Below are positions 9,580 to 18,387 of a DNA stretch of 64,000 bases, one piece after another. The stretch's first letter is position 1, and each line of letters begins with the position of its first letter. Below the pieces are notes generated by a model. The model ran no database searches. It was given only the letters and a program-made list of their open reading frames with translations, and was not told where the DNA came from. The stretch comes from Sphingomonas sp. HMP6 (GTDB lineage Bacteria; Pseudomonadota; Alphaproteobacteria; Sphingomonadales; Sphingomonadaceae): contig NZ_AP022672.1 of NCBI RefSeq assembly GCF_013374095.1, positions 1,549,501-1,613,500 of the forward strand. The letters are read 5' to 3'. Position numbers and translations under genes: made by a program.

Positions 9580-10274
9580 GTCCCCGGCAGCGCGAAATCG
9601 CTATAGGCTGCCCGCGCGCCGGTCCAATCGGTGGCATCGACCGGACGCCCACCGAACAGGCTGCGCTCGACCAGCCGCGCGATCCCGGCGAACAGGTCGC
9701 GCGCCGGCAGCGGGAGCGCGTCGGACGCGCTGAGTTCACGGCTGGTCAGCGCCGGGCGCACCAGCTTTGGCCGCCGCCGCGCAATGTCCTCGATCGAGCG
9801 GAACAGCAAATGATGCACCGCCTCGGCATAGCGCCCCGCCGCGGCCATCGCATCGGCCTCGCGCAGCCATTCCCGCACCGGCGCAGCGTCGGGCGCCCAC
9901 GCTTGGTCTTCCTCTACCGCGACTACTGTCGCGCGAAACCGGAGCTTGCCCGGCAAGCGCCATTCGCCATGCCGAATGCGCTGATACACACCCCACGCAA
10001 TCAGCGCGACGACCACCGCCAGCACGACCCACAGGAAAATGCGCGCGTAGGGCCAGTTCGGGAAAAAGCTGTCGATCCACGCAAAGAAGCGCCCGACCGG
10101 CTCGAACACCTGCCCCAGCCACTTCACGAAGGCTTTGAGCCACGCTGGTGGCTGCGGCGGCGGCGGCGCGCGCGACAGCGTGAACTGTACGCTGGGATCG
10201 GCCTTCAACACGGCATGGGCAGCGGAAAACCGGTCGGTGGCGGTCGCCACCTGCTGCGCTGTCCCCCCGCTCAC
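9567..10274 (-). CDS. DUF4129 domain protein
   Basis: First gene of the MoxR operon. A single membrane helix (residues about 80-100, FLWVVLAVVVALIAW) separates an N-terminal Pro-rich extracytoplasmic part from a C-terminal DUF4129 domain (EADAMAAAGRYAEAVHHLLFRSIEDI, then a Cys-free TSRELSA segment). The frame is open to 10373. The GTG at 10274 is chosen because GGGGG lies 8 bases before it and because the upstream part would run close to the divergent gene. The start is uncertain by up to 33 residues. Confidence 0.8.
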   Translation of the reverse strand: MSGGTAQQVATATDRFSAAHAVLKADPSVQFTLSRAPPPPQPPAWLKAFVKWLGQVFEPVGRFFAWIDSFFPNWPYARIFLWVVLAVVVALIAWGVYQRIRHGEWRLPGKLRFRATVVAVEEDQAWAPDAAPVREWLREADAMAAAGRYAEAVHHLLFRSIEDIARRRPKLVRPALTSRELSASDALPLPARDLFAGIARLVERSLFGGRPVDATDWTGARAAYSDFALPGTWRA

Positions 10275-10409
10275 CTGAAATTCCCCCGCAGCAGATATCG
10301 CTACCCGACTGAGATTAAACCAACTCCGCGCCCACGCAATCGCCAAAATGCGCTGGACAGCGGCAAACCGCACCGGCAGACCCCCGTATCAGGGACCGGG
10401 GGGACTATC

Positions 10410-11207
10410 ATGGCCAGCAGTGCAGAGATGGCGGATCGCCGCATGTCGATCGGACGCGTATTCAGTCGCGCCTTCGGGACGATCGGCGCGCATCCGGCGC
10501 TGATGTTCGGGATATCGTTTCTGTTCGGCGCACTGCCCGGCGTGCTGCTGAACCTTCTCCTGCCAAGCAACCAGCGCACGCAGGTGGCCGAATTCAACGC
10601 GGCAAACATTGTGCTCTCACTCGCCGTCGGGATCGCGGCAATCGGCTTTTCAATCATCGCACAGGGCGCGTTGGTGCGCGTAACGGTGGCGCATAGCGAT
10701 GGCGAACCCGTGGCATTCGGCGATGCGGCGCTGGCGGGCCTGCGCAAGATCGTTCCGCTATTCGTGCTTGTCTTGTTGATGGCCGTTGCAATTGGCTTCG
10801 CATCGCTGCTGCTGATCGTGCCGGGCATCATCCTCTACGTGATGTGGTCAGTCGCAGCACCCGTGCTGGTGGCAGAGAATAGCGGCATCTTCGGCGCAAT
10901 GAGGCGGAGTGCGCAGCTCACCAAGGGCGCGCGCTGGAGCATTTTCGGACTCCAGCTCATCTTGTTGCTCGTGATGTACACGATCATCGCTGTTGCCGGC
11001 ATCGTCGCGATCTTCGCGGCTGGCGGTATCCAGAACTTTGCCGCGGCGCAGACGGCCGGCCCGTCAGTGATCCCGATCCTCCTGTCGACCGTGTTCAACA
11101 CGGTGTCGATCACCTTTGCCGCGGCGATCCAGACGGCACTCTATGTCGAGCTACGCGATTGGAAGGACGGCCCGGCAACGGCCGCACTGGGCGACATTTT
11201 CGGCTAA
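10410..11207 (+). CDS. Glycerophosphoryl diester phosphodiesterase-like membrane domain protein
   Basis: A 265-residue integral membrane protein with about six hydrophobic segments. The segment LLIVPGIILYVMWSVAAPVLVAEN, followed by GAMRRSAQLTKGARWSIFGL, is typical of a YciC/DUF7847/GDPD-membrane-domain family whose function is unknown. The start is fixed by GGGGGA six bases before the ATG at 10410; the same frame is open further upstream only because it is the complement of the DUF4129 gene. It is transcribed divergently from the MoxR operon, sharing a region of about 135 bases. Confidence 0.8.
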   Translation: MASSAEMADRRMSIGRVFSRAFGTIGAHPALMFGISFLFGALPGVLLNLLLPSNQRTQVAEFNAANIVLSLAVGIAAIGFSIIAQGALVRVTVAHSDGEPVAFGDAALAGLRKIVPLFVLVLLMAVAIGFASLLLIVPGIILYVMWSVAAPVLVAENSGIFGAMRRSAQLTKGARWSIFGLQLILLLVMYTIIAVAGIVAIFAAGGIQNFAAAQTAGPSVIPILLSTVFNTVSITFAAAIQTALYVELRDWKDGPATAALGDIFG

Positions 11208-11308
11208 AGCACAGCGTCTTCACCCGCGGTTCAGCGGCCGTGCGCGAAAGCACTCGGTCCTGCGGCCGGTTGTTCCATCCCGGCCCTAATCCGGTCTAGA
11301 GGCCCCGA

Positions 11309-11797
11309 ATGATTCGTCTCGCTCCCCGTTCGCGCAGCCGCGTATTCAAGCTTCTGTTCGCCACGCTACCCCTGTTCGCAGTGGCGGCGGGGCAATCGTC
11401 GGACGGTGTGCTCCACGTCGCGGTCGACAACGTGCGCGATCGCACCGGGCGCGTGCACGTCGATATCTGCACGCAAAAGCAGTTCCTGAAGGATTGCCCG
11501 ATCGCCGCCGATGGCCCCGCACGGGTCGGACAATCGACCGTGACGCTGACCGGCCTCAAGCCCGGCCGCTATGCCGCGCAGGTGTTTTACGACCAGAACG
11601 GCAATGGCAAGGTCGATCGCGCACTGTTCGGCGTGCCCAAGGAGGGCGTCGGCTTCTCCAACGATGCCAAGATCCGGCTCGGCCCGCCGAAATGGGAAGA
11701 AGCGTTCTTCGACTATGACGGGCGCGAGCGCACGATCCGCTTGCGGCTGCGCTACTTTATCGGGCCGGACGCGCCGACGGCGACCACGGCCAAGTGA
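11309..11797 (+). CDS. DUF2141 secreted protein
   Basis: A 162-residue protein with an N-terminal Arg-rich segment and a signal-peptide helix (VFKLLFATLPLFAVAAGQ, cleavage near residue 29). A DUF2141 beta-sandwich follows (LHVAVDNVRDRTGRVHVDIC; GRYAAQVFYDQNGNGKVDRALFGVPKEGVGFSND). The DQNGNGKVD loop looks like a calcium-binding turn and is a family hallmark. Its stop overlaps the GTG of hpnN by four bases, so it is cotranslated with a hopanoid transporter, which suggests an envelope role. Confidence 0.88.
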   Translation: MIRLAPRSRSRVFKLLFATLPLFAVAAGQSSDGVLHVAVDNVRDRTGRVHVDICTQKQFLKDCPIAADGPARVGQSTVTLTGLKPGRYAAQVFYDQNGNGKVDRALFGVPKEGVGFSNDAKIRLGPPKWEEAFFDYDGRERTIRLRLRYFIGPDAPTATTAK

Positions 11798-14388
11798 TCG
11801 CCCGGACGCTCCAACAGCTCGTCGCGCTGGGCGTGCGGCGGCCCTTCGCGGTGCTGGCAGCGTGCCTTGCGCTGGTCGCGGGCGCGACGCTGTTCGCCGC
11901 CAGCCATTTCGCGATGACCACCGATACCGCCGCCTTGATCTCTCCGGAGATCGAGTGGCGCAAGAATGAGAAAGCGATCGAAACCGCTTTTCCGCAGCTT
12001 CGCGACGTGCTGCTGGTGGTGGTCGATGGCAAAACCCCAGAATTGGCCGAGGCTGCGACCGTAAAGCTCTCCGCCGCGCTCGCCGCCGACACCGCGCATT
12101 TCCGCAGTGTCCAGCGCCCGGATGGCGGTGCGTTCTTCGATCGTGAGGGCCTATTGTTCGGCTCGACCACAGGAGTCCGCGCCTCGACCAAGGCGCTGAT
12201 CGACGCGCAGCCGCTGCTCGGCCCGCTGGCGAGCGACCCGTCGCTGCGCGGCGTCGCGAATGCCTTTGCGACGATGCTGACCGGGGTCGAGCGCGGCGAA
12301 ATTCCGCTCTCGCGGATCGACCTCCCGATGCGCACGATGGCCGATGCGCTGGAGGCTTCGGCTCAGGGCAAACCCGCCTATTTCTCGTGGCAGGAGCTGT
12401 TCGCCGAACCCGGTGCCGGCGCCACCGCGCCGCGCCGCCGCCTGATCTTGGCGCAGCCCAAGCTCGATTACGGCGCATTGCAACCGGGTGAGGATGCGGT
12501 TGCCGCGATCACCGCGCAAGCCAAGGCGCTCGGCCTCGATGCCACCCACGGCATCACCGTGCGCACCACCGGCGAAGTCCCGCTCGCCGACGAGGAGTTC
12601 GCGACACTGGAGGAGAATATCGGCTTTGTCGGGCTGGTGATGGCGGCGGCGATGCTGGTGACATTGTGGTTCGCGACGCGATCGGCGAAGATCGTCGCGG
12701 CAATCGTGGTGACGATCATCGCGGGCCTCGTCGTGACGACCGCACTCGGGCTGGCGGCGGTCGGCGCGCTCAACCTCATTTCGGTCGCCTTCATTCCGCT
12801 GTTCGTCGGGCTCGGCGTCGATTTCGGGATTCAGATCGCGGTGCGCTTCAATGCCGAGCGGCTTGAGGGGGCAGCAACCGGCGCCGCGCTGGAACGCGCG
12901 GCGGTCGCGCTCGGGGCACCGCTGGCGCTGGCGGCGGGGGCGGTGTTTCTGGGCTTCGGGGCATTCCTGCCGACCGACTATATCGGCATCGCTGAACTCG
13001 GCATCATCGCCGGACTCGGCATGATCGTGGCGCTGGTCGCGAGCGTGACCGTGCTTCCGGCCATGCTGATGCTCCTCAAACCCGGCACGCCGCGCCGCGA
13101 AGTGGGCTTCCGCGAAGCCGCCCCGCTCGATCGTTGGCTCGGCACGCATCGCAAAGCGGTGCTGTGGGCATTCGGCCTATCGATGGCAGGCAGCATCGCG
13201 TTGCTCCCGCTCGTCCAGTTCGATTTCAACCCGCTGCATTTGCGCGCGAAGAGCGGCCCGGCGATGCTTACGCTGATGGATTTGATGCGCGATCCGCTCC
13301 GCACCCCCAACACGATCAACGTGCTGACCGCGAGCCCGCAAGCCGCGCGCGCGCTGGCGGCGAAGCTCTCGGCACTGCCCGAGGTTGCCGAAGCGGTGTC
13401 GGTCGACAGCTTCGTTCCCGCGGATCAGGAAGCCAAGCTGGCGGTCGTGCAGGACGCCGCACTCCTGCTCGACGCGACGGTCAACCCCTTCGACCTGACC
13501 CCGCCCCCTAGCGATGCAGAGACGGCAACCGTCCTCGCCGGTGTCGCGCAGCAGCTTCGCAGCGCGGCCGGATCTCGCAACGACGCGGCGGCACGCAACG
13601 CGGTGCGTCTGGCGACCGCCTTCGATCGGCTCGCCAAGGGAAGCCCAACAGCTCGCGAACGGGCCTCCGCGTTACTCGTCACCCCGCTCGGCACGATGCT
13701 CGACCAGATCCGCGCGGCGTTGCAGGCCGAAACGGTTACGCGCGAAACGCTGCCGCCCGAAATCGCCGGAAACTGGGTCGCCAAGGACGGTCGCGCGTTG
13801 GTGCAGGTGTTCCCGAAGGGCGACAGCAACGACAATGCCGTACTGCGCCGCTTTACCAAGGCGGTCCGCGCCGTCGCACCGAATGCGAGTGGCCTGCCCG
13901 TTGCAACGCAGGAAGCCGCTGGCACCGTCGCCTGGGCGTTCGTACAAGCCGGTATCATCGCGCTGGCTTTGGTCAGCGGCCTGCTGTTCCTGGTGCTGCG
14001 CGATGTGAAGGAAGTGGCGTTCACGCTCGCCCCCGTCGTGCTGTCGGGCTTCCTGACGCTGGGGAGTTGCGTGCTGATCGGGCAACCGATCAACTTCGCC
14101 AACATCATCGCCTTTCCGCTGCTGTTCGGCGTCGGCGTCGCCTTCCACATCTATTTCGTGATGGCGTGGCGTGGCGGTGCGACCGACCTGCTGCAATCGA
14201 GCCTGGCGCGCGCGGTGCTGTTCAGCGCGCTCGCGACCGGCGGCGCGTTCGGCAGCCTGTGGCTGTCGCAACATCCCGGCACCGCGAGCATGGGCAAGAT
14301 CCTGATGATCTCGCTCGCCTGGACGCTGGTCTGCGCGTTGATCTTCGAGCCCGCCTTGCTCGGCCCGCCACGGGCGAAGAAAGCTTAG
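11794..14388 (+). CDS. hpnN: Hopanoid transporter HpnN (RND/MMPL type)
   Basis: An 864-residue RND-like transporter with two repeats of one N-terminal helix, a large periplasmic loop and five further helices (helices cluster near 12-35, 265-430 and 700-860). The mid-protein LISVAFIPLFVGLGVDFGIQ and the second-half FANIIAFPLLFGVGVAFHIY are the sterol/hopanoid exporter-type membrane motifs. HpnN moves hopanoids from inner to outer membrane in other bacteria. The GTG start overlaps the DUF2141 stop (GTGA). The stop overlaps convergent mlaA by four bases. Length fits the family (about 870). Confidence 0.93.
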   Translation: MIARTLQQLVALGVRRPFAVLAACLALVAGATLFAASHFAMTTDTAALISPEIEWRKNEKAIETAFPQLRDVLLVVVDGKTPELAEAATVKLSAALAADTAHFRSVQRPDGGAFFDREGLLFGSTTGVRASTKALIDAQPLLGPLASDPSLRGVANAFATMLTGVERGEIPLSRIDLPMRTMADALEASAQGKPAYFSWQELFAEPGAGATAPRRRLILAQPKLDYGALQPGEDAVAAITAQAKALGLDATHGITVRTTGEVPLADEEFATLEENIGFVGLVMAAAMLVTLWFATRSAKIVAAIVVTIIAGLVVTTALGLAAVGALNLISVAFIPLFVGLGVDFGIQIAVRFNAERLEGAATGAALERAAVALGAPLALAAGAVFLGFGAFLPTDYIGIAELGIIAGLGMIVALVASVTVLPAMLMLLKPGTPRREVGFREAAPLDRWLGTHRKAVLWAFGLSMAGSIALLPLVQFDFNPLHLRAKSGPAMLTLMDLMRDPLRTPNTINVLTASPQAARALAAKLSALPEVAEAVSVDSFVPADQEAKLAVVQDAALLLDATVNPFDLTPPPSDAETATVLAGVAQQLRSAAGSRNDAAARNAVRLATAFDRLAKGSPTARERASALLVTPLGTMLDQIRAALQAETVTRETLPPEIAGNWVAKDGRALVQVFPKGDSNDNAVLRRFTKAVRAVAPNASGLPVATQEAAGTVAWAFVQAGIIALALVSGLLFLVLRDVKEVAFTLAPVVLSGFLTLGSCVLIGQPINFANIIAFPLLFGVGVAFHIYFVMAWRGGATDLLQSSLARAVLFSALATGGAFGSLWLSQHPGTASMGKILMISLAWTLVCALIFEPALLGPPRAKKA

Positions 14389-15317
14389 GGCGCGCGCGGT
14401 GCCGGTGCAGGTTCAGCCGGTGGTGCTGGGTCGAGGGGAAAATCATCGGCGGGCGCAGGGGACGCCTCGGACGCCGCACCAGCGGGATCGGTCAACGGAT
14501 CGTCGAGCGGGTCGTCCGTCGGCTTGGCGCTCGGCCGCGCGTCGTTGATCGTCGCCGCGCGGTCCTGCAGATAGGCCGATCTGAGCGTGGCGTAGGGATC
14601 GATCGCGCTGCCCAGCAACGCCTTGAGCGACTCATCCGATTCGGCGCGCAAATCGAGGCCGGTCAGCACGCCTTGCGACACGCGGTATTCCGCCCGGCCG
14701 AAGGGCACGTCGACCACCGAGGGCAGCACTTGCCCTTGCGCCAACCCCGCGCTGAAATCACGCAGCGTGCTCGGCCCGACCAGTGGCAGGAAGATATATG
14801 GCCCCGGTCCCACGCCGTAGCGGCCGAGCGTATCCCCTAAACTGTTGTCGCGATGCGGCAGCCGGAAATCGCGCGTCTTGGCGACATCGAGCACCCCGCC
14901 GATCCCCACGGTCGAATTGACCAGGAACCGCCCGAACGTCTTCACCGCGCGCTTCGGCTTCAACTGCAGCACGTCGTTGGCGAACACCAACGGCTCCCCG
15001 ATATTGGAGAAGAAATGCCGGATGCCCTTGCGCACCACCTTGGGCACGATCTTCTTGTACGCCATCGACACCGGCCGGAAGAAAATCCGGTCGAGCACTT
15101 GATGGACCGAGAACATCGCCCGGTTGAAGCCTTCGAGCGAATCGCCCTTGGCATGACGGCGCTTCGGCCTGGCCGTCTGTTCGGCATCCGCCGTGGCGGA
15201 CGGCTGTACCTGCGCGGCAATCGCAGCGGGTGCAGATGCCGCCTCCTGCCCAACCGCCAGAACGCTTGTCAGCGCGATCGTCAGCGCCAGTGCAACGCTG
15301 CCCCCCCGGGTGCGCAC
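14385..15317 (-). CDS. mlaA: MlaA/VacJ family phospholipid transport protein
   Basis: VacJ/MlaA domain protein of about 310 residues. It has a hydrophobic N-terminal helix, then EGFNRAMFSVHQVLDRIFFRPVSMAYKKIVPKVVRKGIRHFFSN, the conserved core, then LGRYGVGPGPYIFLPLVGPSTLRD. The C-terminal tail is rich in Pro, Ala and Asp. MlaA normally is an outer-membrane lipoprotein; here no lipobox Cys is seen after the signal helix. The GTG at 15317 is chosen because it starts just after the hpnM stop. A longer frame to 15467 would overlap hpnM. Confidence 0.88.
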   Translation of the reverse strand: MRTRGGSVALALTIALTSVLAVGQEAASAPAAIAAQVQPSATADAEQTARPKRRHAKGDSLEGFNRAMFSVHQVLDRIFFRPVSMAYKKIVPKVVRKGIRHFFSNIGEPLVFANDVLQLKPKRAVKTFGRFLVNSTVGIGGVLDVAKTRDFRLPHRDNSLGDTLGRYGVGPGPYIFLPLVGPSTLRDFSAGLAQGQVLPSVVDVPFGRAEYRVSQGVLTGLDLRAESDESLKALLGSAIDPYATLRSAYLQDRAATINDARPSAKPTDDPLDDPLTDPAGAASEASPAPADDFPLDPAPPAEPAPAPRAP

Positions 15318-15322
15318 GCTGC

Positions 15323-15937
15323 TTAGCGCCCGCTTTTTGCGGCGAGCGCGTCGAGGTGGCTGATCAGCGCCTTGGCACCGCCCTTGGCGAAAATGCTCTC
15401 GAAATCGGCGCGGCGCGTCGCCAACTGGCTGATCGCGTTTCGATAATAGACATCGACGATCCGCCACTTCCCGCCGCTCTGGCGCAAACGGTAGCCGATC
15501 GCGACGCTATCGTTTTTGGGCGTGGTCAGACTCGTGCGCACGAGCTTGTCCGCCCCGCGCGCCTCGACCTTGGGGTCGATCGTGAAGCTCTGACCCGAAT
15601 AGCTGCTGAAGTTCGCGGCATATTGCGCGACCGTCAGCCGCCGCATCCCCGCCACGAGTGCCGCCTGATCGGCAGGCGCGACCTTCACCCAATCCGGCCC
15701 GACCGACAGCCGCGTGATCAGGCCGACGTCGAAGGTCTGATCGACCACCGGGCCGATCTTCGACGCGCGCCCCGCCGCGCCGAGGCCGCTTCCACCCTTC
15801 ATGATCGCAAGCAAGCCGTCGTCGAGCGCCTGCACCGGCGCCCGTGCCGGATCGGCCTGCGCGAGCGCCGGAGCGGCGACCAACAGCGCCGCTGCCGACA
15901 GGCTCGCACGCACGGGAATACGGCTGGAAAACGTCAT
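15323..15937 (-). CDS. hpnM: MlaC-like hopanoid-associated protein HpnM
   Basis: A 204-residue periplasmic protein of the MlaC/Ttg2D family. It has a signal peptide (RASLSAAALLVAAPALAQA, cleavage near 28) followed by the lipid-shuttle domain (IGPVVDQTFDVGLITRLSVGPDW; YAANFSSYSGQSF; WRIVDVYYRNAISQLATRRADF). In hopanoid clusters this family is called HpnM. It lies directly before mlaA with a 5-base gap and opposite hpnN, so these genes probably form a lipid-transport unit. AGGAGC-like sequence (GAAAGCTCC on the plus strand) marks the ribosome site. Confidence 0.88.
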   Translation of the reverse strand: MTFSSRIPVRASLSAAALLVAAPALAQADPARAPVQALDDGLLAIMKGGSGLGAAGRASKIGPVVDQTFDVGLITRLSVGPDWVKVAPADQAALVAGMRRLTVAQYAANFSSYSGQSFTIDPKVEARGADKLVRTSLTTPKNDSVAIGYRLRQSGGKWRIVDVYYRNAISQLATRRADFESIFAKGGAKALISHLDALAAKSGR

Positions 15938-16222
15938 CGAAAGCTCCTTCGGGATATTCGGCGATGCCCCTTTTGCTTTTTCGGGGCGGTATCATCGCGG
16001 GCGCGATAGCACAAACCGCTGTCGCTCCGATGAACCACGCGTAGCCCGCCGTTGAGAGCCGAGACGACGAATCCGCGCGTCGCGGGCACACGTTTTCGCG
16101 CTTCCTTTATGGTGCGACGCGGCTAGAATATCGACCCGGGAGGCATAGGTGACGTTTTCACGTCCGCGCTGTATAGCGCGAGGCGGTGGCAATGGCATCC
16201 GAGCGGACGGAAGGGACTTTGC

Positions 16223-17191
16223 TTGCAAGTAATTCTGGCTAACCCGCGCGGTTTCTGCGCCGGGGTCGTGCGGGCGATCGAAATCGTCGAGCGCGCGATC
16301 GATCGCTATGGCGCACCGGTCTATGTCCGGCACGAAATCGTCCACAACCGCCATGTTGTCGATACGCTGCGCGCCAAGGGTGCGGTGTTCGTCGAGGAAT
16401 TGTCCGACGTGCCCGATGGCGCGATGACGGTGTTCAGCGCCCACGGCGTGGCGCGCACCGTCGAGGAAGAGGCCAAGGCGCGCAAGCTTCCCGTGTTCGA
16501 CGCCACCTGCCCGCTCGTTACCAAGGTCCACCTCCAGGGCCGCCGCTATGCCAAGGCCGGTCGCACGCTGGTGATGATCGGGCATGAGGGACATGCCGAA
16601 GTCATCGGCACGCGCGGCCAGGTCGATGCGCCGGTGCTGCTAGTTTCGACAGAGGCGGACGTCGCCGCGCTCGACCTGCCCGAAAATGCACCGGTCGCCT
16701 ATATCACGCAGACGACGTTGAGCGTTGATGACACCAAAAACGTCATCGCAGCGCTTGGCAAACGCTTTCCCAATCTGGTCGGGCCGGACGTGTCGGAGAT
16801 TTGCTACGCCACGCAAAACCGCCAGACTGCGGTGCGCGATCTGTGCAAGGTCGCCGATCTGCTGCTCGTCGTCGGCTCGGAAAACAGCTCGAACTCCAGC
16901 CGGTTGCGCGATCTTGGCGCGGACGAGGGCTTGCCCAGCTACCTCGTCGCCGATGGCAGCGCGATCGATCCGGCGTGGTTTGTCGGGATCGAGCGCGTCG
17001 GGCTGACCGCAGGCGCGTCCGCCCCCGATGAGTTGGTCGACAGCGTGATCGATGCCCTGCGCAAAATCGGTCCGGTCGAGGTGACGCAGCTTTCCGGCGT
17101 CGAGGAATCGCTTGAATTCGGCCTCCCGCGCGAATTGCGTGGGCCACCTGCGAAAGCCGCCTCTACCAAATTCGCCACGATCGGCGCATAG
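16223..17191 (+). CDS. ispH: 4-hydroxy-3-methylbut-2-enyl diphosphate reductase
   Basis: Last enzyme of the MEP pathway; it makes IPP and DMAPP, the precursors of squalene. The three Fe-S ligand cysteines are present: Cys12 (RGFCAGV), Cys96 (DATCPLV) and Cys194 ([10 protein letters not shown]). The HGV and TQTTLS motifs are also there. Length (322) fits the family. The start is a TTG at 16223 with AAGGGA upstream. hpnH follows after nine bases, so isoprenoid supply and hopanoid side-chain synthesis share a transcript. Confidence 0.96.
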   Translation: MQVILANPRGFCAGVVRAIEIVERAIDRYGAPVYVRHEIVHNRHVVDTLRAKGAVFVEELSDVPDGAMTVFSAHGVARTVEEEAKARKLPVFDATCPLVTKVHLQGRRYAKAGRTLVMIGHEGHAEVIGTRGQVDAPVLLVSTEADVAALDLPENAPVAYITQTTLSVDDTKNVIAALGKRFPNLVGPDVSEICYATQNRQTAVRDLCKVADLLLVVGSENSSNSSRLRDLGADEGLPSYLVADGSAIDPAWFVGIERVGLTAGASAPDELVDSVIDALRKIGPVEVTQLSGVEESLEFGLPRELRGPPAKAASTKFATIGA

Positions 17192-17199
17192 GAACAGCC

Positions 17200-18345
17200 A
17201 TGACGCTCCCCCTCGCCCCGCTCATGCGCATCGGCGCCTACACGCTCAAGAACCAGATCAAGGGCGGCAAATACCCGCTCGTTCTGATGCTCGAGCCGCT
17301 GCTGCGCTGCAATCTCGCCTGCCCCGGCTGCGGCAAGATCGATTATCCCGATGCGATCCTCAACCAGCGCTTGAGCTATGAGCAATGCATGGAAGCGATC
17401 GACGAATGCGGAGCGCCCGCCGTCTCGATCGCGGGCGGCGAGCCGCTGCTTCACCGCGACATGCCGCGCATCGTCGAGGGGTATCTCGCGAAGAAGAAGT
17501 TCGTGATCTTCTGCACCAACGCGCTGCTGCTCAAGAAGAAGATCGACGATTACAAGCCGTCGCCCTTCTTCACCTGGTCGATCCACCTTGATGGCGACAA
17601 GGGGATGCACGATCATGCGGTCGATCAGGACGGCACGTACGAGGTCGCGATCGAGGCGATCGAACTGGCGAAGTCCAAGGGCTTCCGCGTGCAGGTCAAT
17701 TGCACCGTGTTCGACGGTGCCTCGTCCGATCGGCTGGCGGGTTTCTTCGACGAAATGGAAAAGCGCGGCGTCGAGATTACGATCTCGCCCGGCTATTCCT
17801 ACGAGCGCGCCGCCGATCAGGAGCATTTCCTCACGCGGGAGCGGACCAAGAATTTCTTCCGCGACGTGTTCCGCAAGGGCGATGGCGCGCGCGCCTGGAC
17901 CTTCACCAACTCGCCGCTGTTCCTCGATTTCCTCGCCGGCAACCAGACCTATGAATGCACCCCTTGGTCGATGCCGCTGCGCACCGTCTTCGGCTGGCAG
18001 AAGCCGTGCTATCTGGTCGGCGAAGGTTATGTCGAAACCTTCTCCGAGCTGATGGAGGGGACCGATTGGGACCAATACGGCGTCGGCAAATATGAGAAAT
18101 GCTCGAACTGCATGGTGCATTGCGGTTTCGAAGGCACGGCGGCGGCGGATGCCGTGCGCAATCCGCTCAAGATGTTCACCGTCGGCCGCCGCGGCATCCG
18201 CACCGAAGGCCCGATGGCACCCGACATCGACCTGAGCCATGCGCGCCCTGCCGAGGACGTCCACTCAACGCATGTCGAGGCCGAGCTTGCCAAGATCAAG
18301 GCGGCCGATCCCGAGGGGTATAAGCGCACGCAGCGCGCGGCTTGA
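17200..18345 (+). CDS. hpnH: Adenosyl-hopane transferase HpnH (radical SAM)
   Basis: Radical SAM enzyme that joins the adenosyl group to diploptene, the first step toward C35 hopanoids. The cluster cysteines are Cys37, Cys41 and Cys44 (LLRCNLACPGCGKIDYP), followed by the glycine-rich SIAGGEPLLHRDM. The C-terminal half has a further Cys pair region (YEKCSNCMVHCGFEGTA). Length of 381 matches HpnH. It is downstream of ispH and convergent with hpnG, whose product acts on its product. Confidence 0.96.
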   Translation: MTLPLAPLMRIGAYTLKNQIKGGKYPLVLMLEPLLRCNLACPGCGKIDYPDAILNQRLSYEQCMEAIDECGAPAVSIAGGEPLLHRDMPRIVEGYLAKKKFVIFCTNALLLKKKIDDYKPSPFFTWSIHLDGDKGMHDHAVDQDGTYEVAIEAIELAKSKGFRVQVNCTVFDGASSDRLAGFFDEMEKRGVEITISPGYSYERAADQEHFLTRERTKNFFRDVFRKGDGARAWTFTNSPLFLDFLAGNQTYECTPWSMPLRTVFGWQKPCYLVGEGYVETFSELMEGTDWDQYGVGKYEKCSNCMVHCGFEGTAAADAVRNPLKMFTVGRRGIRTEGPMAPDIDLSHARPAEDVHSTHVEAELAKIKAADPEGYKRTQRAA

Positions 18346-18355
18346 CGCGGCCGTC

Positions 18356-18376
18356 GTGGTGGCGGGCATCCACCAC
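18356..18376. terminator. Hairpin between convergent hpnH and hpnG
   Basis: GTGGTGG (18356-18362) and CCACCAC (18370-18376) form a perfect 7-bp stem with a 7-base loop in the 42-base gap between the two convergent genes. There is no T tract, so it is at best a weak or Rho-assisted terminator. Confidence 0.35.
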
Positions 18377-18387
18377 CCGGCGATTGA

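Noticed and set aside
9513..10409. Long plus-strand frame running into the membrane protein gene
   Set aside because: It is the complement of the DUF4350/DUF4129 genes, is rich in Arg/His/Pro, and the real start is the ATG at 10410 with GGGGGA.
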